62,891 bases of DNA from Bordetella parapertussis (GCA_943331295.2 CALQLA020000031.1:1-62891), one strand, 5' to 3'; counted from the stretch's first letter, positions 49,501-59,215 are shown. Translations and numbers: made by a program. Notes: generated by a model from the sequence alone, not told the origin.

Positions 49501-50058
49501 TCAGCCGGCGCCGGCGAGCCCGGTCTGGCGCCATGCCTCGTAGACCGCCACCGCGACGGCGTTCGACAGGTTGAGGCTGCGCACGCCGGTGCGCATCGGG
49601 ATGCGGATGCGCGCGTCGACGCCGAACCCGGCGAGCACCGCCTCCGGCAGTCCGGCGCTCTCGCAACCGAACACCAGCACGTCGCCAGGGGCGAACCGCG
49701 CCTCGTACAGCGTGCCGCCGGCGCTCGTGGTGAGCGCGAGCCAGCGGCGCGGCCGCGCGGCGTCGAGCGCGGCGCGGCACGCGGCGAAATCGCGGTGCAC
49801 GCGGACGGTGGCGTACTCGTGATAGTCAAGCCCGGCGCGGCGCAGGTCGCGGTCGTCCATCCGGAACCCGAGCGGCTCCACGAGATGCAGTTCGGTGCCG
49901 GTATTGGCGGTGAGCCGGATCACGTTGCCGGTGTTGCCCGGGATCTCGGGCCCCACCAGCACGACCGCGCAGTGGGCGCTGTGCGGATGGGCCGTCAATG
50001 GACCCCCTTCGTGCTGCACACTCCGGTATTCGCCTTCGGGGCGGTCCTGGGAACTCAT
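49501..50058 (-). CDS. trmL: tRNA (cytidine(34)-2'-O)-methyltransferase
   Basis: This SPOUT-class methyltransferase modifies the wobble base of tRNA-Leu. The 185-residue product has VLVGPEIPGNTGNVIRLTANTG, HLVEPLGFRMDDRDLRRAGLDYHEY, VFGCESAGLP and the knot-forming RIPMRTGVRSLNLSNAVAVAVYEAWRQTG. The ATG at 50058 overlaps the comF TGA (ATGA), implying coupling. It gives about 30 residues before the usual start of the domain; a TTG near 49998 would give a more standard length. Confidence 0.92.
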   Translation of the reverse strand: MSSQDRPEGEYRSVQHEGGPLTAHPHSAHCAVVLVGPEIPGNTGNVIRLTANTGTELHLVEPLGFRMDDRDLRRAGLDYHEYATVRVHRDFAACRAALDAARPRRWLALTTSAGGTLYEARFAPGDVLVFGCESAGLPEAVLAGFGVDARIRIPMRTGVRSLNLSNAVAVAVYEAWRQTGLAGAG

Positions 50059-50888
50059 GCGGGCGGCGGGGTGCGTGCCACGACCCAGCAGTCGACGCGT
50101 GCGGCGCCGGCGCGGCGCAGCGTGGCGGCAGCCTCGGCCAGCGTGGCGCCGGTGGTCATGACGTCGTCGACCAGCGCGAGGTGCGCGCCCAGGACGTCCT
50201 CGGCCGCGGCGAACGCGCCGCGCACGTTGCGCTCGCGCGCCGACCACGGCAGCGCGGCCTGCGGCGGGCCGGCGCGCGTGCGCGCGAGCGAGGAGGCGAC
50301 CGGGAGGTCGAGCGCCCGCGCCACGCGGGCCGCGATTTCCCGCGCCTGGTTGAAGCCGCGCTCGCGCTGCCGTGACACCGACAGCGGCAGCGGAACCACG
50401 CGCTGGGGCAGCGCACCTCGATCTGCCGCGACTGTCCGCGCAACGGCGCAGGCGAGGGCGTCGGCTGCCCAGTCGGCGTTGGCGAGACGCCCGCCGTACT
50501 TCAACTGCTGCAGCAGGCGGTCGACCGGAAACGCGTACGCGTAGGCGGCGACCGTCGCCGCGAACGGCGGGGGCCGCGCGAGGCAGGCACCGCAGGCCGC
50601 GGGCATCGCCAGGGCGTGCGCAGCGGGCAGTGCGCACACAGGGCACGCGGCCGGCTGCGACGGCAGCCGCGCGGCGCACTCGGCGCAGACCAGCGCGTGG
50701 CCGGCGCGCGCGACGCACAGCGCGCAGGCCTGCGGCAACGCGCCACGTGCCCAGTCGCGCAGCCGGCGCGCGGCGACCCGCCCGCCCGTACGCGGACGGA
50801 GGCCTGCGCCGGTCGGCGACAGGGGCCATGACGGCGGTGCGCAGTCAAGCGATACGGGCGCGTGAATTGACAATGCAGGGACCTCCAC
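50055..50888 (-). CDS. comF: ComF family phosphoribosyltransferase-like protein
   Basis: This protein (277 residues from a GTG at 50888) has a four-Cys zinc-binding N-terminal region (CALCVARAG...CAECAA...CPVCALP...CGACLA), a middle part (FPVDRLLQQLKYGGRLA) and a PRPP-type motif (LALVDDVMTTGATLAEAAATL). ComF relatives act in DNA uptake and in recombination-associated processing; the biochemical reaction is not settled. A TTG at 50873 has a better-placed GGAGG and may be the true start. It precedes trmL with ATGA overlap. Confidence 0.87.
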   Translation of the reverse strand: MEVPALSIHAPVSLDCAPPSWPLSPTGAGLRPRTGGRVAARRLRDWARGALPQACALCVARAGHALVCAECAARLPSQPAACPVCALPAAHALAMPAACGACLARPPPFAATVAAYAYAFPVDRLLQQLKYGGRLANADWAADALACAVARTVAADRGALPQRVVPLPLSVSRQRERGFNQAREIAARVARALDLPVASSLARTRAGPPQAALPWSARERNVRGAFAAAEDVLGAHLALVDDVMTTGATLAEAAATLRRAGAARVDCWVVARTPPPA

Positions 50889-51018
50889 CGAGACTCGGCG
50901 CCGGCTGCAGACATTCGCGCCGGATCCGCGCCTGCGATCATGATGAAAACCATCGGGACTGCGAATCGGGACTGCGGTTCCGGCCCGGTTGCGATCCCCT
51001 TCGGGTCGCTACCCGGGT

Positions 51019-51096
51019 GACAGGGTTACAGGGTTACAGGGGCAGAGGGGCAGAGGGGCAGAGGGGCAGAGGGGCCGAGGGGCAGAGGGGCAGAGC
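51019..51096 (+). repeat. 8-bp tandem array GGCAGAGG (7 units) with ACAGGGTT lead-in
   Basis: Seven units of GGCAGAGG run from 51041 to 51096 (the fifth is GGCCGAGG and the last ends in C), preceded by two related 8-bp units reading ACAGGGTT (51020–51035). It abuts the second array with no spacer. Confidence 0.95.
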
Positions 51097-51168
51097 GTCC
51101 CACGGTCCCACGGTCCCACGGTCCCACGGTCCCACGGTCCCACGGTCCCACGGTCCCACGGTCCCACG
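51097..51168 (+). repeat. 8-bp tandem array GTCCCACG (9 perfect units)
   Basis: Nine perfect head-to-tail copies of GTCCCACG directly follow the GGCAGAGG array and end 84 nt before the bioB ATG. Period 8 is not a multiple of 3, so any gain or loss of a unit changes the reading frame and the spacing to bioB. Confidence 0.97.
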
Positions 51169-51252
51169 GTCAAGGTGTCGCAGGCTTACAGTGTCACATG
51201 GCGCCGGCTGCACGCGGCATCAAAGCAACATTTTCCTCCCGAGGTCGTCGCA

Positions 51253-52278
51253 ATGCCATCCGCCGAACGCATGATCGAGATTCACGATACAGGTGCGCCA
51301 GCGCGCCGCCCCCCGACGGGCGCCTCCGGGACGCAGCGCTGGACCGTCGCCGCCGTCGAGGCGCTGTTCGACCTGCCCTTCACCGAACTCCTCCATCGCG
51401 CGCAGGAAACGCATCGCGCCCACCACGCGCCGAACACCGTGCAGCTTTCCACGCTGCTGTCGATCAAGACCGGCGGCTGTCCCGAGGACTGCGGCTACTG
51501 CCCGCAGGCGAAGCGGCACCACACGGGCGTCGCCGACGAGGCGCTGCTCGACCTCGACACCGTCGTCGACGCCGCGCGCGCCGCCAAGGCGTCGGGCGCC
51601 ACGCGCTTCTGCATGGGTGCCGCGTGGCGCGGGCCGAAGCAGCGCGACCTCGACCCGGTGCTCGCGATGGTGCGCGAAGTGCGCGCGCTCGGCCTCGAGA
51701 CCTGCGCCACGCTCGGCATGCTGAAGGACGGCCAGGCCGAGCAACTGAAGGACGCGGGCCTCGACTACTACAACCACAACCTCGACACGTCGCCCGAGTT
51801 CTACGGCGACATCGTCACCACCCGCGACTACCAGGATCGCCTCGACACGCTGGATCGCGTGCGCGGCGCGGGCATCAACGTGTGCTGCGGCGGCATCGTG
51901 GGGATGGGCGAGTCCCGCCGGCAGCGCGCCGGCCTCGTGGCGCAGCTCGCCAACATGGAGCCGTATCCCGAATCCGTGCCGATCAACCACCTGGTGCAGG
52001 TCGCCGGCACGCCGCTCGCGGAAGCGCTGGGCGGCGCCGACGTCCTCGACCCGCTCGAATTCGTCCGCACGATCGCCGTGGCGCGGATCACGATGCCGAA
52101 GGCGATGGTGCGGCTCTCCGCCGGCCGCCGCGAGCTGGGCGAGGCCGTCCAGGCGCTGTGCTTCCTCGCCGGCGCGAACTCCGTGTTCTACGGGGACCGG
52201 CTGCTGACGACCGGCAACCCGGAGGCCGACGCCGATCGCGCGCTGTTCGCGAAGCTCGGGCTCGCCACGGGCATCTGA
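51253..52278 (+). CDS. bioB: Biotin synthase
   Basis: This radical SAM enzyme inserts sulfur into dethiobiotin. The 341-residue product has the [4Fe-4S] site C76-x3-C80-x2-C83 in [67 protein letters not shown] and the C-terminal [28 protein letters not shown]. The ATG at 51253 has GAGG upstream; an ATG at 51271 is also possible. First gene of a bioB-F-H-C-D operon. Confidence 0.97.
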   Translation: MPSAERMIEIHDTGAPARRPPTGASGTQRWTVAAVEALFDLPFTELLHRAQETHRAHHAPNTVQLSTLLSIKTGGCPEDCGYCPQAKRHHTGVADEALLDLDTVVDAARAAKASGATRFCMGAAWRGPKQRDLDPVLAMVREVRALGLETCATLGMLKDGQAEQLKDAGLDYYNHNLDTSPEFYGDIVTTRDYQDRLDTLDRVRGAGINVCCGGIVGMGESRRQRAGLVAQLANMEPYPESVPINHLVQVAGTPLAEALGGADVLDPLEFVRTIAVARITMPKAMVRLSAGRRELGEAVQALCFLAGANSVFYGDRLLTTGNPEADADRALFAKLGLATGI

Positions 52279-52312
52279 CGCGAGCGGCACAGGAACCCGC
52301 CCCCGGCCGCGG

Positions 52313-53527
52313 ATGGAATTGATTGCGAGCCTCGAGCGCGGCCTGGCCGCGCGCGAGGCGGCGGGACTCACGCGCACGCGCCGCATCGTCGACGGCCGCG
52401 ACGGCGTGCGCTTCACGGTCGACGGCCGCGCGCGCATCGGCTTCGCGAGCAACGACTACCTGGGCCTTGCCGGCCATCCCGATGTCGTCGCCGCGGCGCA
52501 GGCCGCCACGGCCCGCTGGGGCGCGGGCAGTGGCGCGTCGCACCTCATCTGCGGCCACTTCGCCCCGCACGCGGCGTTGGAGGCCCTGCTCGCGGACTTC
52601 CTGCGCCCCTATCCCTGCCCCGGCGCGACCGCGCTGGCCTTCTCCAGCGGCTACCTCGCCAACCTCGCGATCCTGACGGCGCTCGCGGGGCGCGGCCACG
52701 CGGTCTTCGCCGACCGGCTCAACCACGCCTGCCTCAACGACGGCGCGCTCCTGTCCCGCGCCACGTTCGTCCGCTATCCGCACGCCGACGTTGCCGCGCT
52801 GCGCGCGCGGCTCGCGGCGTCGGACGCGCCGCGCAAGCTGATCGCGACCGACGCCGTGTTCAGCATGGACGGCGACATCGCGCCGCTGCCGGAGCTGCTG
52901 GCGCTGGCGGAGGAGTTCGACGCCTGGCTCGTGGTCGACGACGCGCACGGCTTCGGCGTCCTCGGCGACGCCGCACAGCCGGGGCGCGGGTCGCTTGCCC
53001 ATTTCGGGCTCGCGTCGGAACGAATCGTGTACATGGGGACGCTCGGCAAGGCCGCCGGCGTGGCCGGCGCGTTCGTCGCGGCCCACCCCGCCGTCGTCGA
53101 GACGCTGGTCCAGGCGGCCCGGTGCTACGTGTTCACGACGGCGGCGCCGCCGCTCCTCGCCGCGGCACTCGAGGCGAGCATCGGCATCATCCGCGACGAT
53201 CGCGCGCGCCACGCGCACCTCGGCGCGCTGATCGCGCGTTTCCGTGCCCGCGTCGGGCCGCTGGCGTGGCGGCTGCTGCCGTCGTCGACGCCGATACAGC
53301 CGCTCGTCGTGGGCGCCAACGCCGCCGCGGTCGCGCTCTCGGACGCCCTGTGGCAGCGCGGGTTCTGGGTGCCCGCGATCCGGCCGCCGACGGTGCCCTC
53401 CGGAACCGCGCGGCTGCGGATCACGCTGACCGCGGCGCACACGCCCGACGACGTCGATGCGCTCGCCGGCGCGCTGGCCGAGCTGGCCGCCGGCACCGGC
53501 CCGGCCGCCGGGGGCGACGCGCGATGA
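52313..53527 (+). CDS. bioF: 8-amino-7-oxononanoate synthase
   Basis: This PLP enzyme condenses pimeloyl-ACP (or CoA) with L-alanine to KAPA. The 404-residue product has RIGFASNDYLGLAGHPDVV, GAGSGASHLICGH, TDAVFSMDGDIAPLPEL, VVDDAHGFGVLG and the PLP Lys246 in YMGTLGKAAGVAGAFV. Full length. Its TGA overlaps the bioH ATG by 4 nt (ATGA). Confidence 0.96.
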   Translation: MELIASLERGLAAREAAGLTRTRRIVDGRDGVRFTVDGRARIGFASNDYLGLAGHPDVVAAAQAATARWGAGSGASHLICGHFAPHAALEALLADFLRPYPCPGATALAFSSGYLANLAILTALAGRGHAVFADRLNHACLNDGALLSRATFVRYPHADVAALRARLAASDAPRKLIATDAVFSMDGDIAPLPELLALAEEFDAWLVVDDAHGFGVLGDAAQPGRGSLAHFGLASERIVYMGTLGKAAGVAGAFVAAHPAVVETLVQAARCYVFTTAAPPLLAAALEASIGIIRDDRARHAHLGALIARFRARVGPLAWRLLPSSTPIQPLVVGANAAAVALSDALWQRGFWVPAIRPPTVPSGTARLRITLTAAHTPDDVDALAGALAELAAGTGPAAGGDAR

Positions 53528-54306
53528 GCCGCGGCCTGCACGTGGAATCGGTCGGCGCCGGCCCGCCGCTCGTGCTGCTGCACGGTTGGGCGATGCATTC
53601 CGGCCTCTGGGGCCCGCTGGTCGCGCATCTCGCCCGGCGGTTCCGGGTCCACGCGGTCGACCTGCCGGGTCATGGCCACAGCGCGCCGGCTCCCGTGCCG
53701 ACGCTGGCGGCCATCGCTGACCAGATCGCGCGCCGCTTCGCCGCGGAGGACGCGCCGCCGACGGTCGTCGGCTGGTCCCTGGGCGGCCTCGTCGCGATGC
53801 AATGGGCAGCGACCGCGCCGGCCGGCGTGGCCCGCCTGGTGCTCGTCTGCACCACCCCCTGCTTCGTGGCGCAGGACGACTGGCCGCACGCGATGCCGGC
53901 CGCGACGCTCGCGCGCTTCGGCGACGAGCTCAGGCTCGCGTACCGGCTGACGCTGCAGCGCTTCCTCGCGCTGCAGCTCAGGGGCAGCGACGACGGCCGC
54001 GCGGTGCTGGCGGCACTGCGGCAGGCCCTGTTCGCGCGCGGCGATCCGGTGCCCAACGCGCTGGCGTCGGCGTTGTCGCTCCTCGCCGCCGCCGACCTGC
54101 GCGGCGTCGTGCCGGCGATCGCCGCGCCGACGCTGGTGGTCGCCGGCGATCGCGACACGCTGACGCCGCCCGAGGCATCGGCGTGGCTCGCGTCGGCGCT
54201 TCCCGCCGCGCGGCTCGCACCGATCCCCGGCGCGGGGCACGTGCCGTTCCTGTCGCATCCGGCCGCATTCAACGCCGCGCTGGAGGCGTTCCTCGATGCC
54301 CGCTGA
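53524..54306 (+). CDS. bioH: Pimeloyl-[acyl-carrier protein] methyl ester esterase
   Basis: This 260-residue alpha/beta hydrolase removes the methyl group from pimeloyl-ACP methyl ester, closing the BioC–BioH route. It has LLHGWAMHSGLWGP (oxyanion hole), nucleophile Ser85 in VVGWSLGGLVAMQWA, catalytic Asp in VVAGDRDTLTPP and His in PGAGHVPFLSHP. It overlaps bioF (ATGA) and bioC (11 nt). Confidence 0.93.
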   Translation: MSRGLHVESVGAGPPLVLLHGWAMHSGLWGPLVAHLARRFRVHAVDLPGHGHSAPAPVPTLAAIADQIARRFAAEDAPPTVVGWSLGGLVAMQWAATAPAGVARLVLVCTTPCFVAQDDWPHAMPAATLARFGDELRLAYRLTLQRFLALQLRGSDDGRAVLAALRQALFARGDPVPNALASALSLLAAADLRGVVPAIAAPTLVVAGDRDTLTPPEASAWLASALPAARLAPIPGAGHVPFLSHPAAFNAALEAFLDAR

Positions 54307-55243
54307 CCGGTCGGACCCGCCGCCCGCGCCCGATCCGGCGACAATCGACCCGCGCGCCGTGCGGCGCGCGTTCTCGCGCGCCGCGGGTACCTACGACGCG
54401 GCCGCGGTGCTGCAGCGCGAAGTCGGCGCCCGGATGCTTGAGCGCCTCGACGTGGTGAAGCTCCCGCCGGGCGCCGTGCTCGACGCGGGCTGCGGCACCG
54501 GCGACGCACAGGGCGAGCTCGCCGTCCGCTACCCGCAGTCGCGCCGCATCGCGTACGACCTCGCGTTGCCGATGCTCGCCGCGACGCGCGCGCGGGTCGG
54601 CGAGCGCGACTCCGCCTGGGCGCGGCTCGTCGGCCGGATTCGCGGGGGCGCAGCACCCGCCGCGCCGGCCGACTGCGTCTGCGGCGACATCGCCGCGCTG
54701 CCGTTCGCGCCCGGCGCGTTCGGCCTCGTCTGGAGCAACCTGGCGCTGCAATGGGTCAACGACCTGCCGCAGGCGTTCGCCGAGATCCGCCGCGTGCTCG
54801 CCACGGGCGGCCTCCTGTCGTTCACGACCTTCGGTCCCGACACGCTGAAGGAACTGCGGGGTGCCTTCGCCGGCGTCGACGGCCGTACGCACGTGAGCCG
54901 GTTCGTCGACATGCACGACATCGGCGACCTGCTCGTGCAGGCCGGCTTCGCCGATCCGGTGATGGACATGGAATGCCTGACGCTGACCTACGCGGACGGC
55001 GACGCGATGATGCGCGACCTGCGCGCCATCGGCGCCACCAACGCGACGCGCGGCCGTCCGCGCGGGCTGATGGGCCGCGCGCGCTGGGAAAAGGTCCGCG
55101 GCGCGCTCGACGCGCTGCGCCGCGACGGCCGGATCCCCGCGACCTTCGAGGTGATCTACGGGCACGCGTGGAAGCCGGCGCCGAAGCGGACCGCCGAGGG
55201 CCTGCCGATCGTCCGCTTCGCGCGCCGCCCGGAGCGCGACTGA
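54296..55243 (+). CDS. bioC: Malonyl-[acyl-carrier protein] O-methyltransferase
   Basis: This SAM-dependent methyltransferase starts pimelate synthesis by methylating malonyl-ACP. The 315-residue product has RRAFSRAAGTYDAAAVLQREVGARMLERLD, the SAM motif VLDAGCGTGDAQGEL, and VWSNLALQWVNDLPQAFAEIRRVLATGGLLSFTTFGPDTLKELR, typical of BioC. It overlaps bioH, and bioD starts 4 nt downstream. A somewhat long C-terminus (from about 250) is as in betaproteobacterial BioC. Confidence 0.94.
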   Translation: MPADRSDPPPAPDPATIDPRAVRRAFSRAAGTYDAAAVLQREVGARMLERLDVVKLPPGAVLDAGCGTGDAQGELAVRYPQSRRIAYDLALPMLAATRARVGERDSAWARLVGRIRGGAAPAAPADCVCGDIAALPFAPGAFGLVWSNLALQWVNDLPQAFAEIRRVLATGGLLSFTTFGPDTLKELRGAFAGVDGRTHVSRFVDMHDIGDLLVQAGFADPVMDMECLTLTYADGDAMMRDLRAIGATNATRGRPRGLMGRARWEKVRGALDALRRDGRIPATFEVIYGHAWKPAPKRTAEGLPIVRFARRPERD

Positions 55244-55247
55244 CCGC

Positions 55248-55958
55248 ATGCGGACCACGCGCGGGATCTTCGTCACCGGCACCGACACGGGCGTGGGCAA
55301 GACCGCCGTCGCCGTCGCCCTGCTGCGCGGGCTGGCGGCAGCGGGTCTCCCGGCCGTGGGGATGAAGCCGGTGGCGGCGGGGTTCGAGCCCGGGTCCGCG
55401 GCGAACGCCGACGTCATCGCGCTGACGGCCGCGGGCGGCGTCGCCGCGCGGCCAGGCGACATCAACCCTTACGCGTTCGCCCCGGCGATCGCGCCCCACA
55501 TCGCCGCCGCGCGCGCGGGCACCGCGATCGACCTCGCCGTCATCGCGGCGGCTTATGCGCGGCTCGCGGCCGCTGCCCGGGCGATCGTGGTCGAAGGCGC
55601 CGGCGGCGTGCTCGTGCCGCTCGGCGCGGAGACGTCGATGCTGGACATCGCCGACCGCCTCGCGCTGCCGGTCCTTCTCGTCGTCGGCATCCGGTTGGGC
55701 TGCCTCAACCACGCGCTGCTCTCGGCCGAGGGGATCCGCGCCCGGGGGCTCGAGCTCCGCGGCTGGGTCGCCAACCGGATTGACCCGGCGATGCCCGCGG
55801 CCGACGACAACGTGGCGGCGCTCGCCGCCCGGCTCCCGGCGCCGCTGATCGCCGACGTCGGATGGCACGGCCCGGGCGCGACCGTGGCGCCGTGGACGGC
55901 CGCGCAACTCGCGCGGCTCGGCTTCGACGCCGGCGACGATCCGGCGTGCCGCGCGTAG
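55248..55958 (+). CDS. bioD: ATP-dependent dethiobiotin synthetase
   Basis: This enzyme closes the ureido ring using CO2 and ATP. The 236-residue product has the P-loop GIFVTGTDTGVGKTAVAVALLRGL, MKPVAAGFEPGS, the substrate segment NPYAFAPAIAPHIAAARAG, and VVEGAGGVLVPLGAETSMLDIADRLALPVLLVV. Last gene of the operon. No bioA (DAPA aminotransferase) is in this window, so KAPA-to-DAPA conversion must be encoded elsewhere. Confidence 0.96.
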   Translation: MRTTRGIFVTGTDTGVGKTAVAVALLRGLAAAGLPAVGMKPVAAGFEPGSAANADVIALTAAGGVAARPGDINPYAFAPAIAPHIAAARAGTAIDLAVIAAAYARLAAAARAIVVEGAGGVLVPLGAETSMLDIADRLALPVLLVVGIRLGCLNHALLSAEGIRARGLELRGWVANRIDPAMPAADDNVAALAARLPAPLIADVGWHGPGATVAPWTAAQLARLGFDAGDDPACRA

Positions 55959-56364
55959 GCGGATGCAACGGGCGCGGCATTCGCGGCGCGCCCGAAATGG
56001 TGGGGGCGCGGGGTGTTTAGTATCATTCTCATTCCGTGCTAATATTTCACGGCTTTGCAGCGACCTGACGCGAAGAAATCGGGCTGCGGGTGGATCGTCG
56101 TAGGGGCTCGTGCCGCATGCCTCAGGTTGTCGCCGCGCCCGGTTGGCGCGGCCGGCGCTGTGCGTGTCGCCCCTCCGTTCGCCCCACTCCCGTCGTTCCC
56201 GTCAACGCGCCGCGGTTGGACGAGTGCGCGGCGCGTCGGTGGCGGGGGGGCGGACGGCGGTGTTCCCGAAGGGGGCCGCGGTGACCGCGATCCGGGGCGA
56301 TGGGTGCCGCGGGAGCCGCGGCGGCAACGGACCGAACAGAATCTTGGACGCAATCGAGGGATAC
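55959..56364. promoter_or_regulatory. 406-bp region upstream of the cytochrome oxidase operon
   Basis: A distinctly AT-rich patch at 56016–56050 stands out against GC-rich flanks and is the likely coxB promoter region. It holds TAATAT at 56040–56045 as a possible -10, TTTAGT at 56016–56021 as a weak -35, and ATCATTCTCATT at 56022–56033, which resembles half of a Fur box. From there to the coxB ATG is a leader of about 310 nt. It is open in the coxB frame from 56110, but the residues look random. No small gene is recognisable. Confidence 0.45.
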
Positions 56365-57519
56365 ATGGTGCGCACGAACGCGGGTTTCCGGGCCGGTTTC
56401 CGGCTCTTGCAGACGGTGATGGCCGCGGTGCTCTTCGCGCCGGGCGCGGCGTTCGCCGCCAAGGAATGGAACCTGCAGCAGCCGGTGACGACCATCGCGC
56501 AGCAGATGTTCGATCTCCACACCTACATCTTCGTGGTCTGCGTCGTGATCTTCGTCGGCGTCTTCGGCGTGATGTTCTATTCGATCTTCAAGCACCGCAA
56601 ATCGGTGGGCCACAAGGCGGTCCAGTTCCACGAGAACACGGTGGTCGAGGTGATCTGGACGGTCATCCCGCTGCTGATCCTGCTGTTCATGGCGTGGCCG
56701 GCGACCAAGACGATCCTGGCGATGAAGGACACCTCGTCGCCCGACATCACGGTCAAGGTCACCGGCTACCAGTGGAAATGGGGCTACGACTACCTCCAGG
56801 AAGGCTTCGGCTTCTACTCGAGCCTGTCGACGCCGCTCGCGCAGATCGAGAACCTGGAGCCCAAGGGCGAGCACTACCTGCTCGAAGTGGACAACCCGCT
56901 CGTGGTCCCGGTCGACGCCAAGGTGCGGCTGCTCATCACCGCCAGCGACGTGATTCACGCGTGGTGGGTCCCGGCGTTCGGCGTCAAGCAGGATGCCATT
57001 CCCGGCTTCGTCCGCGACTCGTGGTTCCGCGCCGAGAAGCCCGGCATCTACCGCGGCCAGTGTGCCGAGTTGTGCGGCAAGGAGCACGGCTTCATGCCGA
57101 TCGTCGTAGAGGTCAAGTCGAAGGCGGACTATGCGACGTGGGTCGCCGCCCAGAAGCAGAAGCTGACCGCCGCGGCGGACGACCCGGCCAAGCTGTGGGA
57201 CATGCCGGCGCTGATGGCGCGCGGCCAGGTGGTCTTCGCGGCCAACTGCGTCGCCTGCCACCAGGCCACCGGCAAGGGACTGCCGCCGGCATTCCCCCCG
57301 CTCGACGGCTCGAAGGTCGTCACGGGTCCGAAGGACGTCCAGATCGCCACGTTGCTGAAGGGCGTTGTCAGGGACGGCAAGCCGACCGCGATGATCGCCT
57401 GGGGCGCCACGCTGTCGGACTCGGACATCGCCTCGGTCATCACCTACACCAGGAACAGCTGGGGCAACAAGACCGGCGAGGCGATCCAGCCCGCCGACGT
57501 CAAGGCGGGGCGCACGTGA
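56365..57519 (+). CDS. coxB: Cytochrome c oxidase subunit II with fused cytochrome c domain
   Basis: This 384-residue subunit II of the aa3/caa3-type terminal oxidase has a signal peptide ([18 protein letters not shown]), two transmembrane helices ([23 protein letters not shown] and [18 protein letters not shown]), and the CuA domain with ligands in [15 protein letters not shown] and [16 protein letters not shown]-terminal class I cytochrome c domain (about 290–375) has heme motif C-V-A-C-H and an axial Met candidate in the C-terminal part. The ATG at 56365 has GAGGG upstream. First of the operon. Confidence 0.95.
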   Translation: MVRTNAGFRAGFRLLQTVMAAVLFAPGAAFAAKEWNLQQPVTTIAQQMFDLHTYIFVVCVVIFVGVFGVMFYSIFKHRKSVGHKAVQFHENTVVEVIWTVIPLLILLFMAWPATKTILAMKDTSSPDITVKVTGYQWKWGYDYLQEGFGFYSSLSTPLAQIENLEPKGEHYLLEVDNPLVVPVDAKVRLLITASDVIHAWWVPAFGVKQDAIPGFVRDSWFRAEKPGIYRGQCAELCGKEHGFMPIVVEVKSKADYATWVAAQKQKLTAAADDPAKLWDMPALMARGQVVFAANCVACHQATGKGLPPAFPPLDGSKVVTGPKDVQIATLLKGVVRDGKPTAMIAWGATLSDSDIASVITYTRNSWGNKTGEAIQPADVKAGRT

Positions 57520-57619
57520 GCCGTTCCCGCAACGCCCCTTCGACCCTCGCGACGCAGCGCGCCGCGCGCGGTCCGCAGCCGGCACCGGCACCGACGCAGC
57601 AACCCTCCAGGAGCACACG

Positions 57620-59215
57620 ATGAGCAGCATTCCCCACGATCATGTCGCCGGCGGCCACGATGATCACGGCCATGCGCACCATCCGACCGGCATCACGCGC
57701 TGGCTGACGACGACCAACCACAAGGACATCGGCACGATGTACCTGTGGTTCTCGTTCACGATGTTCCTCATCGGCGGCTGCATGGCGCTGACGATCCGCA
57801 CCGAGCTGTTCCAGCCCGGGCTCCAGATCGTCAACCCGGAATTCTTCAATTCGCTCACCACGCTGCACGGCCTCATCATGATCTTCGGCGCGATCATGCC
57901 CGCCGCCGTCGGCTTCGCTAACTGGCAGGTGCCGCTGATGATCGGCGCGCCGGACATGGCGTTCGCGCGGATGAACAACTGGAGCTTCTGGCTCCTCCCG
58001 CCCGCGGCGCTGCTGCTCATCCTGTCGTTCTTCGTCCCCGGCGGCGCCGCCGCCGGCGGCTGGACGATGTACCCGCCGCTGTCGATCCAGGCCGGCATGG
58101 GCATGGACATGACGATCTTCGCCGTCCACATCATGGGCGCGTCGTCGATCATGGGCTCGATCAACATCGTCACCACCATCCTCAACCTGCGCGCGCCCGG
58201 CATGACGATGATGAAGATGCCGCTGTTCGTGTGGACGTGGCTCATCACCGCCTACCTGCTGATCGCCGTGATGCCGGTGCTCGCGGGCTCGGTCACGATG
58301 CTGCTGACCGACCGCCACTTCGGCACCAGCTTCTTCAACGCGGCCGGCGGCGGCGACCCGGTGATGTTCCAGCACATCTTCTGGTTCTTCGGGCACCCCG
58401 AGGTCTACATCATGATCCTGCCGTCGTTCGGGATCGTGTCGACGATCATCCCGACGTTCGCGCGCAAGCCGCTGTTCGGCTACGCGTCGATGGTGTACGC
58501 GACGTCTTCGATCGCGATCCTCTCGTTCATCGTCTGGGCGCACCACATGTTCACCACCGGCATGCCGGCGGCGGGCCTGCTGTTCTTCATGTACGCGACG
58601 ATGCTGATCGCGATCCCGACGGGCGTGAAGGTGTTCAACTGGGTGGCGACAATGTGGCAGGGCGCGATGACCTTCGAGACCCCGATGCTGTTCGCGATCG
58701 GCTTCATCTTCCTGTTCACGATGGGCGGCTTCACCGGCCTCGTGCTGGCGATCATGCCCGTCGACGTCCAGCTGCAGGACACCTACTACGTGGTCGCGCA
58801 CTTCCACTACGTGCTGGTCGCCGGCTCGCTGTTCGCGTTCTTCGGCGGCACCTACTACTGGCTGCCGAAGTGGTGCGGCCGGATGTACGACGAGAAGCTC
58901 GGCAAGCTGCATTTCTGGACGTCGTTCGTGTTCTTCAACGTCACGTTCTTCCCGATGCACTTCCTGGGCCTCGCCGGCATGCCGCGGCGGATCCCCGACT
59001 ACGCGACGCAGTTCACCGACTGGAACCAGCTGGCGACGGTCGGCGCGTTCGGCTTCGGGCTGTCGCAGCTCATCTTCCTCGTCGCGGTCGTGAAGGCCAT
59101 CAGGAGCGGCGAGCCGGCCGCGGCCAGGGCCTGGGAAGGCGCCGACACGCTGGAGTGGACGCTGCCCTCGCCGGCGCCGTACCACTCCTTCGAAACGCCG
59201 CCGGTCGTCAAGTGA
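57620..59215 (+). CDS. coxA: Cytochrome c oxidase subunit I
   Basis: This is the catalytic subunit, holding heme a and the heme a3–CuB centre, and pumps protons. The 531-residue product has twelve predicted transmembrane helices, the heme a His in [11 protein letters not shown], CuB His/Tyr in [15 protein letters not shown], CuB His pair in [10 protein letters not shown], and heme ligands in [19 protein letters not shown] precedes the ATG. It follows coxB by 100 nt; its stop overlaps the next start (GTGA). Confidence 0.97.
   Translation: MSSIPHDHVAGGHDDHGHAHHPTGITRWLTTTNHKDIGTMYLWFSFTMFLIGGCMALTIRTELFQPGLQIVNPEFFNSLTTLHGLIMIFGAIMPAAVGFANWQVPLMIGAPDMAFARMNNWSFWLLPPAALLLILSFFVPGGAAAGGWTMYPPLSIQAGMGMDMTIFAVHIMGASSIMGSINIVTTILNLRAPGMTMMKMPLFVWTWLITAYLLIAVMPVLAGSVTMLLTDRHFGTSFFNAAGGGDPVMFQHIFWFFGHPEVYIMILPSFGIVSTIIPTFARKPLFGYASMVYATSSIAILSFIVWAHHMFTTGMPAAGLLFFMYATMLIAIPTGVKVFNWVATMWQGAMTFETPMLFAIGFIFLFTMGGFTGLVLAIMPVDVQLQDTYYVVAHFHYVLVAGSLFAFFGGTYYWLPKWCGRMYDEKLGKLHFWTSFVFFNVTFFPMHFLGLAGMPRRIPDYATQFTDWNQLATVGAFGFGLSQLIFLVAVVKAIRSGEPAAARAWEGADTLEWTLPSPAPYHSFETPPVVK

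Larger units (their letters stand above)
50889..51252. other. 364-bp region between comF and bioB with two microsatellite arrays
   Basis: The region between the divergent comF and bioB genes holds an isolated TTGACA (50867–50872, just inside comF) without a good -10, two adjacent 8-bp tandem arrays (listed separately) and a GAGG ribosome-binding sequence before the bioB ATG. One forward frame is stop-free from 50989 through both arrays into bioB, but the array-encoded octapeptides have no protein character, so I treat it as non-coding. Confidence 0.55.

Noticed and set aside
51019..51168. A CRISPR array upstream of bioB
   Set aside because: The repeats are 8 bp, directly adjacent and without spacers, and no cas genes are present: these are simple microsatellites.
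50989..51252. An N-terminal extension of BioB encoded through the microsatellite arrays
   Set aside because: The frame is open from 50989, but the array would give meaningless octapeptide repeats, and the ATG at 51253 yields a normal BioB N-terminus with a ribosome-binding site.
56110..56364. An upstream extension of CoxB or a small leader-peptide gene
   Set aside because: The residues are Arg/Ser/Gly-rich and lack a signal or conserved motif; the ATG at 56365 has a ribosome-binding site and is followed directly by a signal peptide.
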